From Musa acuminata AAA Group (lineage: Eukaryota; Streptophyta; Magnoliopsida; Zingiberales; Musaceae): a DNA stretch of 64,000 nucleotides. Shown one piece after another: positions 1-8,898 of the stretch (positions are counted from its first letter, which is position 1; the number at the start of each line of letters is the position of its first letter). The stretch lies in assembly GCF_036884655.1 (NCBI RefSeq), contig NC_088359.1, positions 20,569,501 to 20,633,500 on the forward strand. The letters run 5' to 3'. Position numbers and translations under genes: made by a program. The notes beneath the pieces were generated by a model that was not told where the DNA came from, ran no database searches, and worked only from the letters and a program-made list of their open reading frames with translations.

Positions 1-1097
1 CGAAGACCGAGCTCAGGCGGTGCCACCTCTCTATCAGGGAGGTTGCACCGCCCAGTCTTGCTCGAAGACTGAGCTCAGGCAGTGCCACCTCCTGGCTGGG
101 GAGGTTGCACCGCCCAGTCTTGCTCGAAGACTGAGCTCAAGCGGTGCCACCTCCCGGCTGGGGAGGTTGCACCACCTAGTCTCGCTGGGAGGCTTAGCCC
201 AGGCGGTGCCACCTCCTGGCCTAGGCGGTTGCACCTCCTGGTGCAATCAGGGTCCGAATGGTTAGCTCCATTCGGCCCAATTTCAGTCTTTCAGGGACCC
301 AATTGCCCCAAGATTAAGCTAATGGGATCACCTCCCATTTTCCAACTTAATCAACGTGCTAACTATGATTAGATCTAAGACAATTTCTGCAGCTTTGCTT
401 CGGTGCGTCAATCGCTTCTTCCGGCGAGTTTCCGGCGAACTTCCGTCGATCATCCGATGAACCCTCGGTGATGCTCCTGCGGACTTCCGGCAAACTCCTG
501 GACTTTGCGACGATCCACTTGGCAAGTTCCGACGAGCTTCGCTTGGCAAGCTTCTGGACTTCTCGGATCTGTTCTCGCAGAACCTCCGACGATCGTCCGA
601 ACTTCCGTCGAACTCTCGAACTCCCAACGTGATCATGAACTTGACTCTGGCGCAACTCCTGCTGCTTGTCTAACTTTCATCGTAGTTAATCCTGCACACT
701 TAAAACAAACACTTCGATCGAGACAATTAATACTAAGCATTAATCACGTTGTCCGGCATGTCATTGGTCCCTCGACGCTTCGTCCGATTCTTCGGTGCAT
801 CGTCCTTTCCTGCAGCCTATTGCCCAATCGGCCAGTTGACTCCGCAACTCCGATATCCTTGGCACAATACCCGCTCTTCTTGGCCCGATGCCCGAGTCCA
901 CGGCCCGAAGCCTTCTGTCGATACGTCGACCGATCCACCGACCCGACGTCCAATCTTCTGACATGTTCCTCCGATACAACATGATGTTCCTGCTTTAATT
1001 GTCTCATCCTGATCAAAGCATCCTGCGTCACTCAAAACGCATATTAAATCATAAACATATATCAAGTAGTTTCATCATCAAAATACGAGATTCAACA
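1..1097 (-). mobile_element. Partial minus-strand Sirevirus-type LTR (element S)
   Basis: This is the upstream half of an LTR read on the minus strand. It ends on the right with the reverse complement of TGTTGAATCTCG at 1086-1097, the LTR 5' terminus shared by the family. From left to right it holds the GC-rich array (GGCGGTGCCACC/GGTTGCACCGCC units), the CGGAAG/TTCGCCGG-rich module, and the head module that is also in P, Q and the solo LTR. No polypurine tract follows the terminus, so it is best read as the 5' LTR of a minus element whose body lies left of the window. That element would be inserted in the 5' LTR of element A. The many open frames here are shadows of the tandem repeats. Confidence 0.85.
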
Positions 1098-1871
1098 ATT
1101 AACCCAAGTAGGGGCTAATTGGGCCCGAGTTCGGACTGGTTTGGGCCAAGTTTGGAGCTCAACCAGTGAGCTGATTTGGCCTAGGCGGTGGCACCGCCCA
1201 GCACCCGTGAGCTGGGCGGTGACACCTCCTGGGCTGGGTGGTTGCACCGTCCAGCACCCGAGCGCTGGGCGGTGGCACCGCCTGGCTGGGCGGTGGCACC
1301 TCCAGCACCGGGAACCCTAAGAGAATTCAAATTTTGGAGCCCAAAATTTGAATCCTCTTGAGGCCTATAAATACCCCTTTAATCTCAGCTGAGGTTACAA
1401 CTTTTGAGAAGCATTTTGATTGAGAGAAAAGTCTTAGAAAGTCTTAGCAAGTCTTGTTTTCAATTTGCTAGAGAGTTCTCCTCCTCCTTTCTTATTGAAA
1501 ATTTGTAAGAGGTTGAGCTGCTTGTAAAAGGTTGTAAGAGGGGTGTTTACCCTTCCATTTCAAGAGATTTGCTAGTGGAAGGTGGGAGCCTCATCGAAGA
1601 GGGGCATCGCAAGTGGAGTAGGTCATTTGACCGAACCACTCTAAAAATCGGCGTAATCTCTGGTTTGTATTTTATTATTGTCATTTACATTACTGCAAAT
1701 CTTCTTACTGCTTTAGTTCCTTATTACCCTTGCTGCGCAATTTTAAGAATACGCTTTCAAGTTAAACTTTTCAAGTTCCGTTCTTATCGTACGAAAGATT
1801 TTGTTAAAATCGAAGTTTTAATCCGCTGCACTAATTCACCCCCCCCTCTTAGTGCCGCTCCGATCCTAACA
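1098..1871 (+). mobile_element. 3' portion of the 5' LTR of element A
   Basis: This matches the 3' LTR of A (12087-13680) from the segment starting AACCCAAGTAGGGG to the terminal GATCCTAACA. It contains a TATA box (TATAAATA, 1366-1373) just downstream of the GC-rich motifs, a leader, and the C-tract plus CTCTTAGTGCC stretch before the CA terminus. The upstream half is missing because the minus LTR at 1-1097 begins here. This is most simply an insertion into this LTR. Confidence 0.85.
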
Positions 1872-1873
1872 AG

Positions 1874-1885
1874 TGGTATCAGAGC
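1874..1885 (+). other. Primer binding site of element A
   Basis: TGGTATCAGAGC follows the LTR terminus after two bases. This is complementary to the 3' end of plant initiator methionine tRNA, the usual copia primer. Confidence 0.9.
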
Positions 1886-1923
1886 AAGGTTATCTCTCAT
1901 ATTTGGTTTAATACCCAAGAGAG

Positions 1924-2317
1924 ATGGCTTACTCCGGCATGCAAGAGGGCCATTCTATTGCACGACCACCTTTGTTTAATGGGTCGGATTACACATATTG
2001 GAAGACTCGCATGAGAATCTTCCTCATTTCTATGGACTTTGAGCTTTGGTCTATTGTCGAGAATGGATTTCAAAAATCTTCTCTTCCGATGAGCGAATGG
2101 AATGAATCGGAGAAGAAGGTTTTTGCTTTAAATGCAAAGGCATTGAATGCCTTGTTTTGTGCATTAGACAAAAACGAATTTAATCGTGTTTCAATGTGTG
2201 ATTCGGCTTTTGATATTTGGAGAACTCTTGAGGTCACTCATGAAGGCACTAGCCGAGTGAAAGAGTCCAAAATCAATATTCTTATGCATTCTTACGAACT
2301 TTTCCGGATGAAACCAA
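1924..2317 (+). pseudogene. gag of element A, 5' part, interrupted by element Y
   Basis: This is the N-terminal 131 codons of a copia/Sirevirus gag. The start is the ATG about 40 bases downstream of the primer site, as in the sister elements. Visible is the N-terminal capsid signature of the UBN2/DUF4219 type: RPPLFNGSDYTYWKTRM, then FLIS.D..LW.IVE.GF. The reading frame breaks after the codons for RMKP, where element Y begins. The rest of the gene resumes at 10788, and the two parts are in the same frame once the 5-bp target duplication ACCAA is counted once (about 306 codons in all). A's gag was therefore probably open when Y landed. The gag protein would package element RNA. Confidence 0.88.
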
Positions 2318-3191
2318 TGTTGAATCTCGGATTTTGATGATGAAGTCAATTGTCATTTGTTGTCTAATCTATGTGTTTGAGATAAGTGTGCAGGATTAAC
2401 TACGATGAAAGTTAGACAAGCAGCAGGAGTTGCGCCGGAGTCAAGTTCATGATCATGTTGGGAGTTCGAGAGTTCGACGGAAGTTCGGACGGTCGTCGGA
2501 GGTTCTGCGAGAACAGATCCGAGAAGTCCAGAAGCTTGCCAAGCGAAGCTCGTCGGAACATGCCAAGTGGATCGTCGCAAAGTCCAAGAGTTTGCCGGAA
2601 GTCCGCAGGAGCATCACCGAGGGTTCATCGGATGATCGACGGAAGTTCGCCGGAAACTCGCCGGAAGAAGCGATTGACGCACCGAAGCAAAGCTACAGAA
2701 ATTGTCTTAGATCTAATCGTAGTTAGCACGTTGATTAAGTTGGAAAATGGGAGGTGATCCCATTAGCTTAATCTTGGGGCAATTGGGCCCCTGAAAGACT
2801 GAAATTGGGCCGAATGGAGCTAACCATTCGGACCCTGATTGCACCAGGAGGTGCAACCGCCTAGGCTAGGAGGTGGCACCGCTTGGGCTAAGCCTCCCAG
2901 CGAGACTGGGCGGTGCAACCTCCCCAGCCGGGAGGTGGCACCGCCTGAGCTCAGTCTTCGAGCAAGACTGGGCGGTGCAACCTCCCTAACAGAGAGGTGG
3001 CACCGCCTGAGCTCAGTCTTCGAGCAAGACTGGGCGGTGCAACCTCCCTGACAAAGAGGTGGCACCGCCTGAGCTCGGTCTTCGAGCTCTGCTAGGCGGT
3101 GCAACCTCTCCAGTCAAGAGGTGCAACCGCCTGATCCCGGAATTCTGGGATTTGATCGTTTTGAGCTCCAAATTTGAACTGGGTTGGGGCC

Positions 3192-3199
3192 TATAAATA
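3192..3199 (+). promoter_or_regulatory. TATA box of the Y 5' LTR
   Basis: TATAAATA sits in the context GGGGCCTATAAATACCCC directly after the GC-rich array. The same block occurs in nearly every LTR of this family here: + strand 1366, 9773, 13176, 32720, 38147, 57400, 63047; minus strand 39634, 45755, 53598. It probably marks the U3/R boundary region. Confidence 0.75.
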
Positions 3200-3844
3200 C
3201 CCCACCCATTCAGCACTGAAAAGATACAGACCTATACCGAAATCTTGATCTTTTCTGTGATTCTAAGAGCTCAAAAGTGTTGTAAAGCCTTTAAGTCTCC
3301 TCCTTCTGTTCTTCAAGTTTTGAGTTGTAAATTGAGGAGAGAAAGGTCTGTAAAGGTTGTCTCCTAAGCCTGCCAAAAGGAGAGAAACTGTAAAAAGGGC
3401 AGTTGGCCTTCGCCTAATTGAAGGAAGGCCTCTAGTTGACGTCGGTGACCTCGTCGGTGGAGGAAGCCAAAAGTGGAGTAGGTCAAGACTGACCGAACCA
3501 CTCTAAATCTCTGGTTTGCGTTTATTTTGAGCACTTTATCATTACTGCATTCTACGCTTTTACGAACAAGTTCTAAGTGCTGTTCTTTCCGAATCTGCAT
3601 TCAGACGTAAATCGGTGTTTTCGTACATTACAGTTTACGTTTACGTTTTGATTCTGCAAAACTGTCTTCTACGCCTTCACGAACAAGTTTTTAAGTGCTG
3701 ATTTGTCCGAATCTGCTTTCAGACGTAAACCAGCGTTTTCGTACGATATTTACATTGCAGTTTACGTTTACGCCTTGATTCTGCAAAACTGTCTTCTGCG
3801 CTTTTACGAACGAGTTTCTGAAGTTCAGATCCCTTTGAAACTGC

Positions 3845-4110
3845 GTCTAGACGTAAAAATTACGTTTAGACGTAAACTGTGTAAAGACGTTTTAGACGTA
3901 AACTGAGTTTAGACGTAAATCTGCGTTTAGACGTAAATCTGCGTTTAGACGTAAAACTGCGTTTAGACGTAAATCTGATTTTAGACGTAAATCTGCGTTT
4001 AGACGCAAACTGCGCTTAGACGCAAAACTGCGCTTAGACGCAAACTGTGTTTAGACGCAAACTGCGCTTAGACGCAATCTGCGCTTAGACGCAAACTGCA
4101 CTTAGATACA
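3845..4110 (+). repeat. 17/18-bp minisatellite in the Y 5' LTR
   Basis: Back-to-back copies of GTTTAGACGTAAATCTGC and variants (CGCTTAGACGCAAACTG). The 3' LTR has the same array at about 10416-10662, with fewer copies and different variants. Confidence 0.9.
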
Positions 4111-4240
4111 AACTGAGAATTAGCTTTTGCATCATAATAGTTTTTATTGAACGAACGCAGCTTTTGGTTTTAATCGCTGTAAGATTTCCGCTGCACTAAT
4201 TCACCCCCCCCCCCCCTCTTAGTGCTCTCGATCCTAACAA

Positions 4241-4253
4241 TTGGTATCAGAGC
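4241..4253 (+). other. Primer binding site of element Y
   Basis: TTGGTATCAGAGC lies one base after the LTR terminus and is complementary to the initiator Met tRNA 3' end. Confidence 0.92.
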
Positions 4254-4290
4254 GAGGTTAACTCTCTAACGGATTAAAACCCAAAGAGAA

Positions 4291-5874
4291 ATGGCATACG
4301 CCGGAAACCAAGAGGGGCATTCTATTACGCGTCCACCCATGTTCAGTGGGATGGACTACACCTACTGGAAGACCCGAATGAGGATCTTTCTTATTTCTAT
4401 GGATTTTGAACTATGGAATCTTGTCGAAAACGGATTTTCGAAGTCTTCTCTTCCAATGATCGATTGGAATGATTTGGAGAAGAAGGCTTTCGCTCTTAAT
4501 GCAAAGGCTATGAATGCCTTATTTTGTGCACTTGATAAAAACGAGTTTAATCGTGTTTCAACTTGTGAAACTGCATTTGATATTTGGCACACACTCGAAG
4601 TGACCCATGAGGGCACAAGTAGAGTAAAAGAGTCAAAAATCAATTTGTTGTTACATTCTTTTGAACTTTTCCGCATGAAACCGAGTGAAACCATTGGCGA
4701 CATGTTTACCCGTTTCACGGATGTCGTCAACGGTCTAAAAGGACTCGGAAAGAGCTTTTCGGATTTTGAGCTTGTTAACAAAATACTAAGATCCCTTCCT
4801 AAGAGTTGGGATCCTAAAGTCACTGCTATTCAAGAGGCAAAAGATTTACGAAATTTCCCTCTTGAAGAACTAATCGGGTCATTAATGACCTACGAAATAA
4901 CTTGTAAAGCTCATGAAGAGCAAGAAGACATCCTTCCAAAGAATAGGAAGGATATGGCACTCAAAACTTCTGAATGCCACTTGAGAGAAAACTCAAGTGA
5001 TGAGGACTGTGATGATGACTTGGCACTTCTAACAAGAAAGTTTAAAAAGTTCTTTAAAAGAAACAAGTTTAAGAATGATGCAAAAAATAAACTTGAACCC
5101 AAGAAGGACCAAGTAATCTGCTATGAATGCAAAAAGCCGGGACACTACAAGAGTGATTATCCCCAAGTCAAGAAGAGAACATCAAAGAAAAAAGCGCTTC
5201 AAGCAACATGGGATGACTCAAGCGCATCCGAAGAAGAAGAGTCCAACACCGAGCAAGTTGCTCATTACGCCTTAATGGCCATCGAAGATGAGGTAACAAA
5301 TTCAATAGATACAGATTTATCTTTCGATGAATTATTAAATGCTTTCCATGAATTGTTTGATGAGTATAAGATTATCAGTAGTAAATACAAATTGCTAAAA
5401 AAGGAGCATGATAGTCTTATTTGTAATTTCGATAAGTTAAATGCTGAACATCATGATAGTTTAAGCCCATGCATAAAATGCCATAATCTAGAAACTCTCC
5501 AAAAAAAAAACTTGCTACTTAAGGACACCTTGAAGAAATTCGAGGTTGGTAGCAAGTCATTGAACATGATCCTTACAAACAAGGGTCACGTTCCCAAAAG
5601 GAGTGGAATTGGATTTGTGAGAAGTCCTCACCAAAATCCAACCACCTTCATAAAAGGCTCCATCTTACATGTTCAACACCAAACCAAGTGCAACTTCTGT
5701 TGCAAATCTGGACACAAGACACATTGTTGTCCATTCAAGAAAATAAGTCCAAACAAATTGATTTGGGTTCCTAAAGGAACCATGACAAATTCTATGCAAC
5801 ATGATAAGAAATGTAGATCTATTTATGAGGCACCCAAAAGCAAATGGGTTCCTAAATATCATCCCTTCCTATAA
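4291..5874 (+). CDS. Gag polyprotein of element Y (527 aa, open)
   Basis: A Ty1/copia Sirevirus-type gag that would form the particle and bind element RNA. Residues about 15-220 form the UBN2/DUF4219 capsid region (RPPMFSGMDYTYWKTRMRIF, later FTDVVNGLKGLGKSFSDFE and FPLEELIGSLMTYE). A lysine-rich stretch and zinc knuckle 1 (residues 277-290, CYECKKPGHYKSD) follow. The fourth ligand of that knuckle is Tyr, not Cys. An acidic Ser/Glu linker and a probable coiled coil (about 345-430) come next. Zinc knuckle 2 (467-480, CNFCCKSGHKTHCC) is intact in C-x2-C-x4-H-x4-C form. The frame ends after two WVPK motifs, a point where autonomous relatives read on into protease. No pol follows, so the protein is a gag-only product. 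The start ATG is about 40 bases after the primer site. Confidence 0.92.
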   Translation: MAYAGNQEGHSITRPPMFSGMDYTYWKTRMRIFLISMDFELWNLVENGFSKSSLPMIDWNDLEKKAFALNAKAMNALFCALDKNEFNRVSTCETAFDIWHTLEVTHEGTSRVKESKINLLLHSFELFRMKPSETIGDMFTRFTDVVNGLKGLGKSFSDFELVNKILRSLPKSWDPKVTAIQEAKDLRNFPLEELIGSLMTYEITCKAHEEQEDILPKNRKDMALKTSECHLRENSSDEDCDDDLALLTRKFKKFFKRNKFKNDAKNKLEPKKDQVICYECKKPGHYKSDYPQVKKRTSKKKALQATWDDSSASEEEESNTEQVAHYALMAIEDEVTNSIDTDLSFDELLNAFHELFDEYKIISSKYKLLKKEHDSLICNFDKLNAEHHDSLSPCIKCHNLETLQKKNLLLKDTLKKFEVGSKSLNMILTNKGHVPKRSGIGFVRSPHQNPTTFIKGSILHVQHQTKCNFCCKSGHKTHCCPFKKISPNKLIWVPKGTMTNSMQHDKKCRSIYEAPKSKWVPKYHPFL

Positions 5875-6682
5875 AAACATTAAAATTTTAGGCCGGAGCA
5901 AGAAATAATATTCTGCTCCTTGACTCTTGATGGTCATAAACCAAGAATCAAAAAGGAACTCGCAACGCTTAAGTAACAAGTGGAAGTTATGAAATCACAA
6001 ATACGATTTGGATACAACCTTATTAGAAACATATGATATCCAAATTCACATATCCCCTTGATCTTCAAAACCCGTTAACACTATCATCTACGAATTAATT
6101 CTTGTATCATGAAGAAACTAAATATGTCATGATCTTAAAAGGGATACCAAACAAACTATCAACATACGTATGACATATGCACGTTAAAAGATCTATCTTG
6201 ATCGTACAAGAGCTTCTTCCTTAAATAAAAACTCATACGAAATCACGTAACAAACATTAATTGCTCTGAAACTCTCCTCAAGGCAAAGGATCCCTGATCA
6301 AATCATATTAGGTGCTCACTGGCTGCAGGCGGTGGCACCTCTCCAGCTGGCGGTGGCACCTCCAGCTACCACGGGTTGCCAGAGGTTGCACCGCTCCAGC
6401 CAGAGGTGCAACCGCCCGCAACTCTGCCTTTTTAAACCCACACTAGGGCCGGCGGTGAAACCGACCCCAACTCACTCCCATTTCCTCCTCTACTCTTCCA
6501 AGTCTCCTCCATTTTCATTTCACTCCTCTAAGCCATCCAAATATCTTCCATTTCGGAGCAAAACATCAAGAATCCTTCCTTCTCTTGAAGATTTCACAAA
6601 GGTACTCTCTAAGAAGCCCTTAAATTCTGTTTTGCTCTTCATTTACTCTTGCTCATCATCATCCCTCTGAACAGCAGTAGTT
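5875..6682 (+). other. Noncoding spacer and leader of the accessory ORF in Y
   Basis: No convincing ORF. The first 400 bases are AT-rich. At about 6325-6420 the GC-rich LTR motif reappears (GGCGGTGGCACCTC, GAGGTGCAACCGCCC). A TATA-like CCTTTTTAAACCC follows at about 6427-6440, then a CT-rich stretch down to the ATG at 6683. The same layout precedes the accessory ORF in R. This could be the promoter of a second transcript. Confidence 0.5.
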
Positions 6683-7789
6683 ATGGGATCTAGAAGATCC
6701 TCAAGGGACAAGGGAAAGAGGAGATTAATAGAAGAGTTTGATTTCACTCTTTTCGATTCAAAATACCATGCTGAAAAATTTCCCTCTTTCGAACTTAGAT
6801 GTATCAGTAAGGGAAAATACGTAGATCTAAATGAACTAAGAGACTTAGAGACTATCCAATGGTTTGCAAACCTAGATCTACTTCCAATCTTGCAGATTAA
6901 CGAACCCATCTATCCTAGGCTAGTTAGATTATTTTACAATAACATACAAATAGATGATGAAGAAAGGATGTCCACTTATCTTTTAGGACAACACATCACA
7001 ATCACTGATAGGTTCATTTGTGATATAATAGGCATTCCCATAAAAAGCATAGGACTTTACTTTAGAGGATCATGGGATGATGAAAGTATTGGAACATCCT
7101 ATGTTGAAGCCTTAGGAACAATCTTTGACAATCCTAACATAGCATTAGTTCCTAAAAGTTGTGAACATCTATTGCCTTTGAACACTAAGATACTTCATTA
7201 TATCATGACTAGTATAATTCTTCCTAAACAATACCATCATGATGAAATAAGTCAATTAGAATTAGGAACTATGTACTCAATCATGAAGGGACATGACATC
7301 TGTCTTGGCTATCTTATTCAACAAAATATGTTAGAATTATCTAAGAAAGATATGATGCTCCCATATGGTGGTATAATCACAAGAATAATGAAAGCTTACG
7401 ACATTCTAATACCACCAGAAGAAGAAGTAATGAAAGTAGATCGATTCAGCATAATAAACAAAAATCTACTTCACCGACTAAGATGTTACTATAGAAACGG
7501 TAACTGGGTTAGAATCCCTAGAAGGACTGATCACCCTCAACCTGAACCAGAATCGGAAACACCAGTATTTAGGGGTACCCAATCTCCTCCGACCCTTCCC
7601 TTTGAGGAAACACATCCAGTTGAGCAAACTCATACATCCATCGAAGAAATTGGGATTCGAATGGATCGATTCGAACAGAGACAAGAACGGATTGAACAAC
7701 GACAAGATCAAATCCTATCTGAGCTGCAGCAAATTCATAGTCAATTTGACTCCTTGTTTAGGCACTTTAATTTTCCACCTCATCAATGA
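6683..7789 (+). CDS. Accessory ORF of element Y, putative plant transposon protein type (368 aa)
   Basis: A 368-codon open frame with no similarity to gag or pol domains that I can see. It resembles the plant-specific family called putative plant transposon protein (Pfam Transposase_32), often found in retroelement-rich DNA, which has no proven catalytic activity. Visible features are a charged start (GSRRSSRDKGKR), a central block with YPRLVRLFYNN, FICDIIGIPI and LLPLNTKILHYIM, a Pro/Glu linker near 285-310, and a C-terminal glutamine-rich coiled coil (RMDRFEQRQERIEQRQDQ). There are no transmembrane segments and no obvious nuclease triad. The copy in R (49016-50122) is the same length with about 14 amino-acid differences and no stops, although R's gag is broken. 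Function unknown; a nucleic-acid-binding or particle accessory role is a guess. Confidence 0.72.
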   Translation: MGSRRSSRDKGKRRLIEEFDFTLFDSKYHAEKFPSFELRCISKGKYVDLNELRDLETIQWFANLDLLPILQINEPIYPRLVRLFYNNIQIDDEERMSTYLLGQHITITDRFICDIIGIPIKSIGLYFRGSWDDESIGTSYVEALGTIFDNPNIALVPKSCEHLLPLNTKILHYIMTSIILPKQYHHDEISQLELGTMYSIMKGHDICLGYLIQQNMLELSKKDMMLPYGGIITRIMKAYDILIPPEEEVMKVDRFSIINKNLLHRLRCYYRNGNWVRIPRRTDHPQPEPESETPVFRGTQSPPTLPFEETHPVEQTHTSIEEIGIRMDRFEQRQERIEQRQDQILSELQQIHSQFDSLFRHFNFPPHQ

Positions 7790-8898
7790 ACTTGTTGAAC
7801 ACCTGTTGTTGTCGTAAACTTCTTACTCACTTCTGATGTGCTGGCTGTAAACATCTATCGTGGTAAACATATATCTTGCACATTGTGGTAAAAGTTATCT
7901 CAGATTTTTATGGTATCATTACTGTTTGGTATGTGATGTGTCCAAATTAAGAATGTTGTGCTTTGAAACTAAAAGTTTTGAAAACCTTGTGCTTTGATTC
8001 AGAATTAGGAATGTTGATGTGTCCGAATAGATAAATTTGTTAAAATTATTTTTCGGACTATATTGAATGATCAAACCACTTGATTGCCATGTTTCTATGA
8101 TTATATGTGAAAATCTGCAACAAAATCTTGTCCGAATGCATCTTATTTTTTGAATGCTATACACCAGATTTTCTCGTACACTTTCATGAAAAATAAGTTT
8201 CTGAAATAGATTTGATGAAGTGATTCATGTGTATGTATTCCATCCTGCAAAATCTTTACATAGACAATGGATTATAACAAAAAGGGGAAGAAGTATTTAA
8301 AGCAATCTATGTAAAATTCCTCTATAAGCTTGCTATTATTATTTTCCTGGTATCATAATTACTATGCTTTTTGTTGATGACAAAGGGGGAGATATATGAA
8401 TAGATATATGAATTGATAAACACTGCCATGATTAGAAATACTATGAGTGATGCTATAAACACACTGCTATGATTATGCCATCCTTGCATCACCAAGAGAT
8501 ATATGAACATGTGCTAAAGTTTGCATTATGCCTTAAGTTGATATCTTATCATGTGAAGAAAATGCAAAACTTGCTAGAATATTTCAAATGTGTGCATCAT
8601 GTAATAGTGCTTCACAGCTTTATATGATAATGTTCAAACTACATGATGAATAGTTACAAACACAATCATACAAACTTGATGATGTATGTCAAGCCTTGAC
8701 ATCATCCTTGAAGAGATACATCATGATGAGTATCATGATGGGAGTATTGATGAGTTTAACTGATCTAACTTATCAATACGTCACTTGAATTCTCAGGTTT
8801 TGAATTCAAGGTTGACTTATCTCAACTATGGCATATAGACAGGGGAGTTAAGGATAACTCCATTATCAATTGATTGTCATCATCAAAAAGGGGGAGAT
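7790..8898 (+). other. 3' noncoding region of element Y with multiple polypurine tracts
   Basis: AT-rich with no supported ORF. It contains an upstream tract (GACAAAGGGGGAGATA, about 8379-8394), a degenerate one near 8279 (CAAAAAGGGGAAGAAG) and the terminal tract (8885-8898) adjoining the 3' LTR. Multiple conserved tracts are a described hallmark of Sireviruses. The mirror-image region of R (47993-49015) matches. Confidence 0.75.

Larger units (their letters stand above)
2318..4239 (+). repeat. 5' LTR of element Y
   Basis: The order is: head module; CGGAAG-rich module; GC-rich array of roughly 62-bp units (about 2840-3135) containing the hairpin CAGTCTTCGAGCAAGACTG (2952-2970, 3014-3032); TATA box TATAAATA (3192-3199); leader; and a 17/18-bp GTTTAGACGTAAA array (about 3845-4110). 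A C-tract follows, then the terminus ATCCTAACA. Confidence 0.92.

Noticed and set aside
505..984. Open frames of 100-160 codons inside LTRs (also around 39729-40208 and 45850-46329)
   Set aside because: They run across tandem repeats and module borders, exist in several frames and both strands at once, and have no domain signature.
3845..4110. Regular short repeats as a possible CRISPR array
   Set aside because: Units are directly contiguous with no unique spacers, and the context is a plant LTR.
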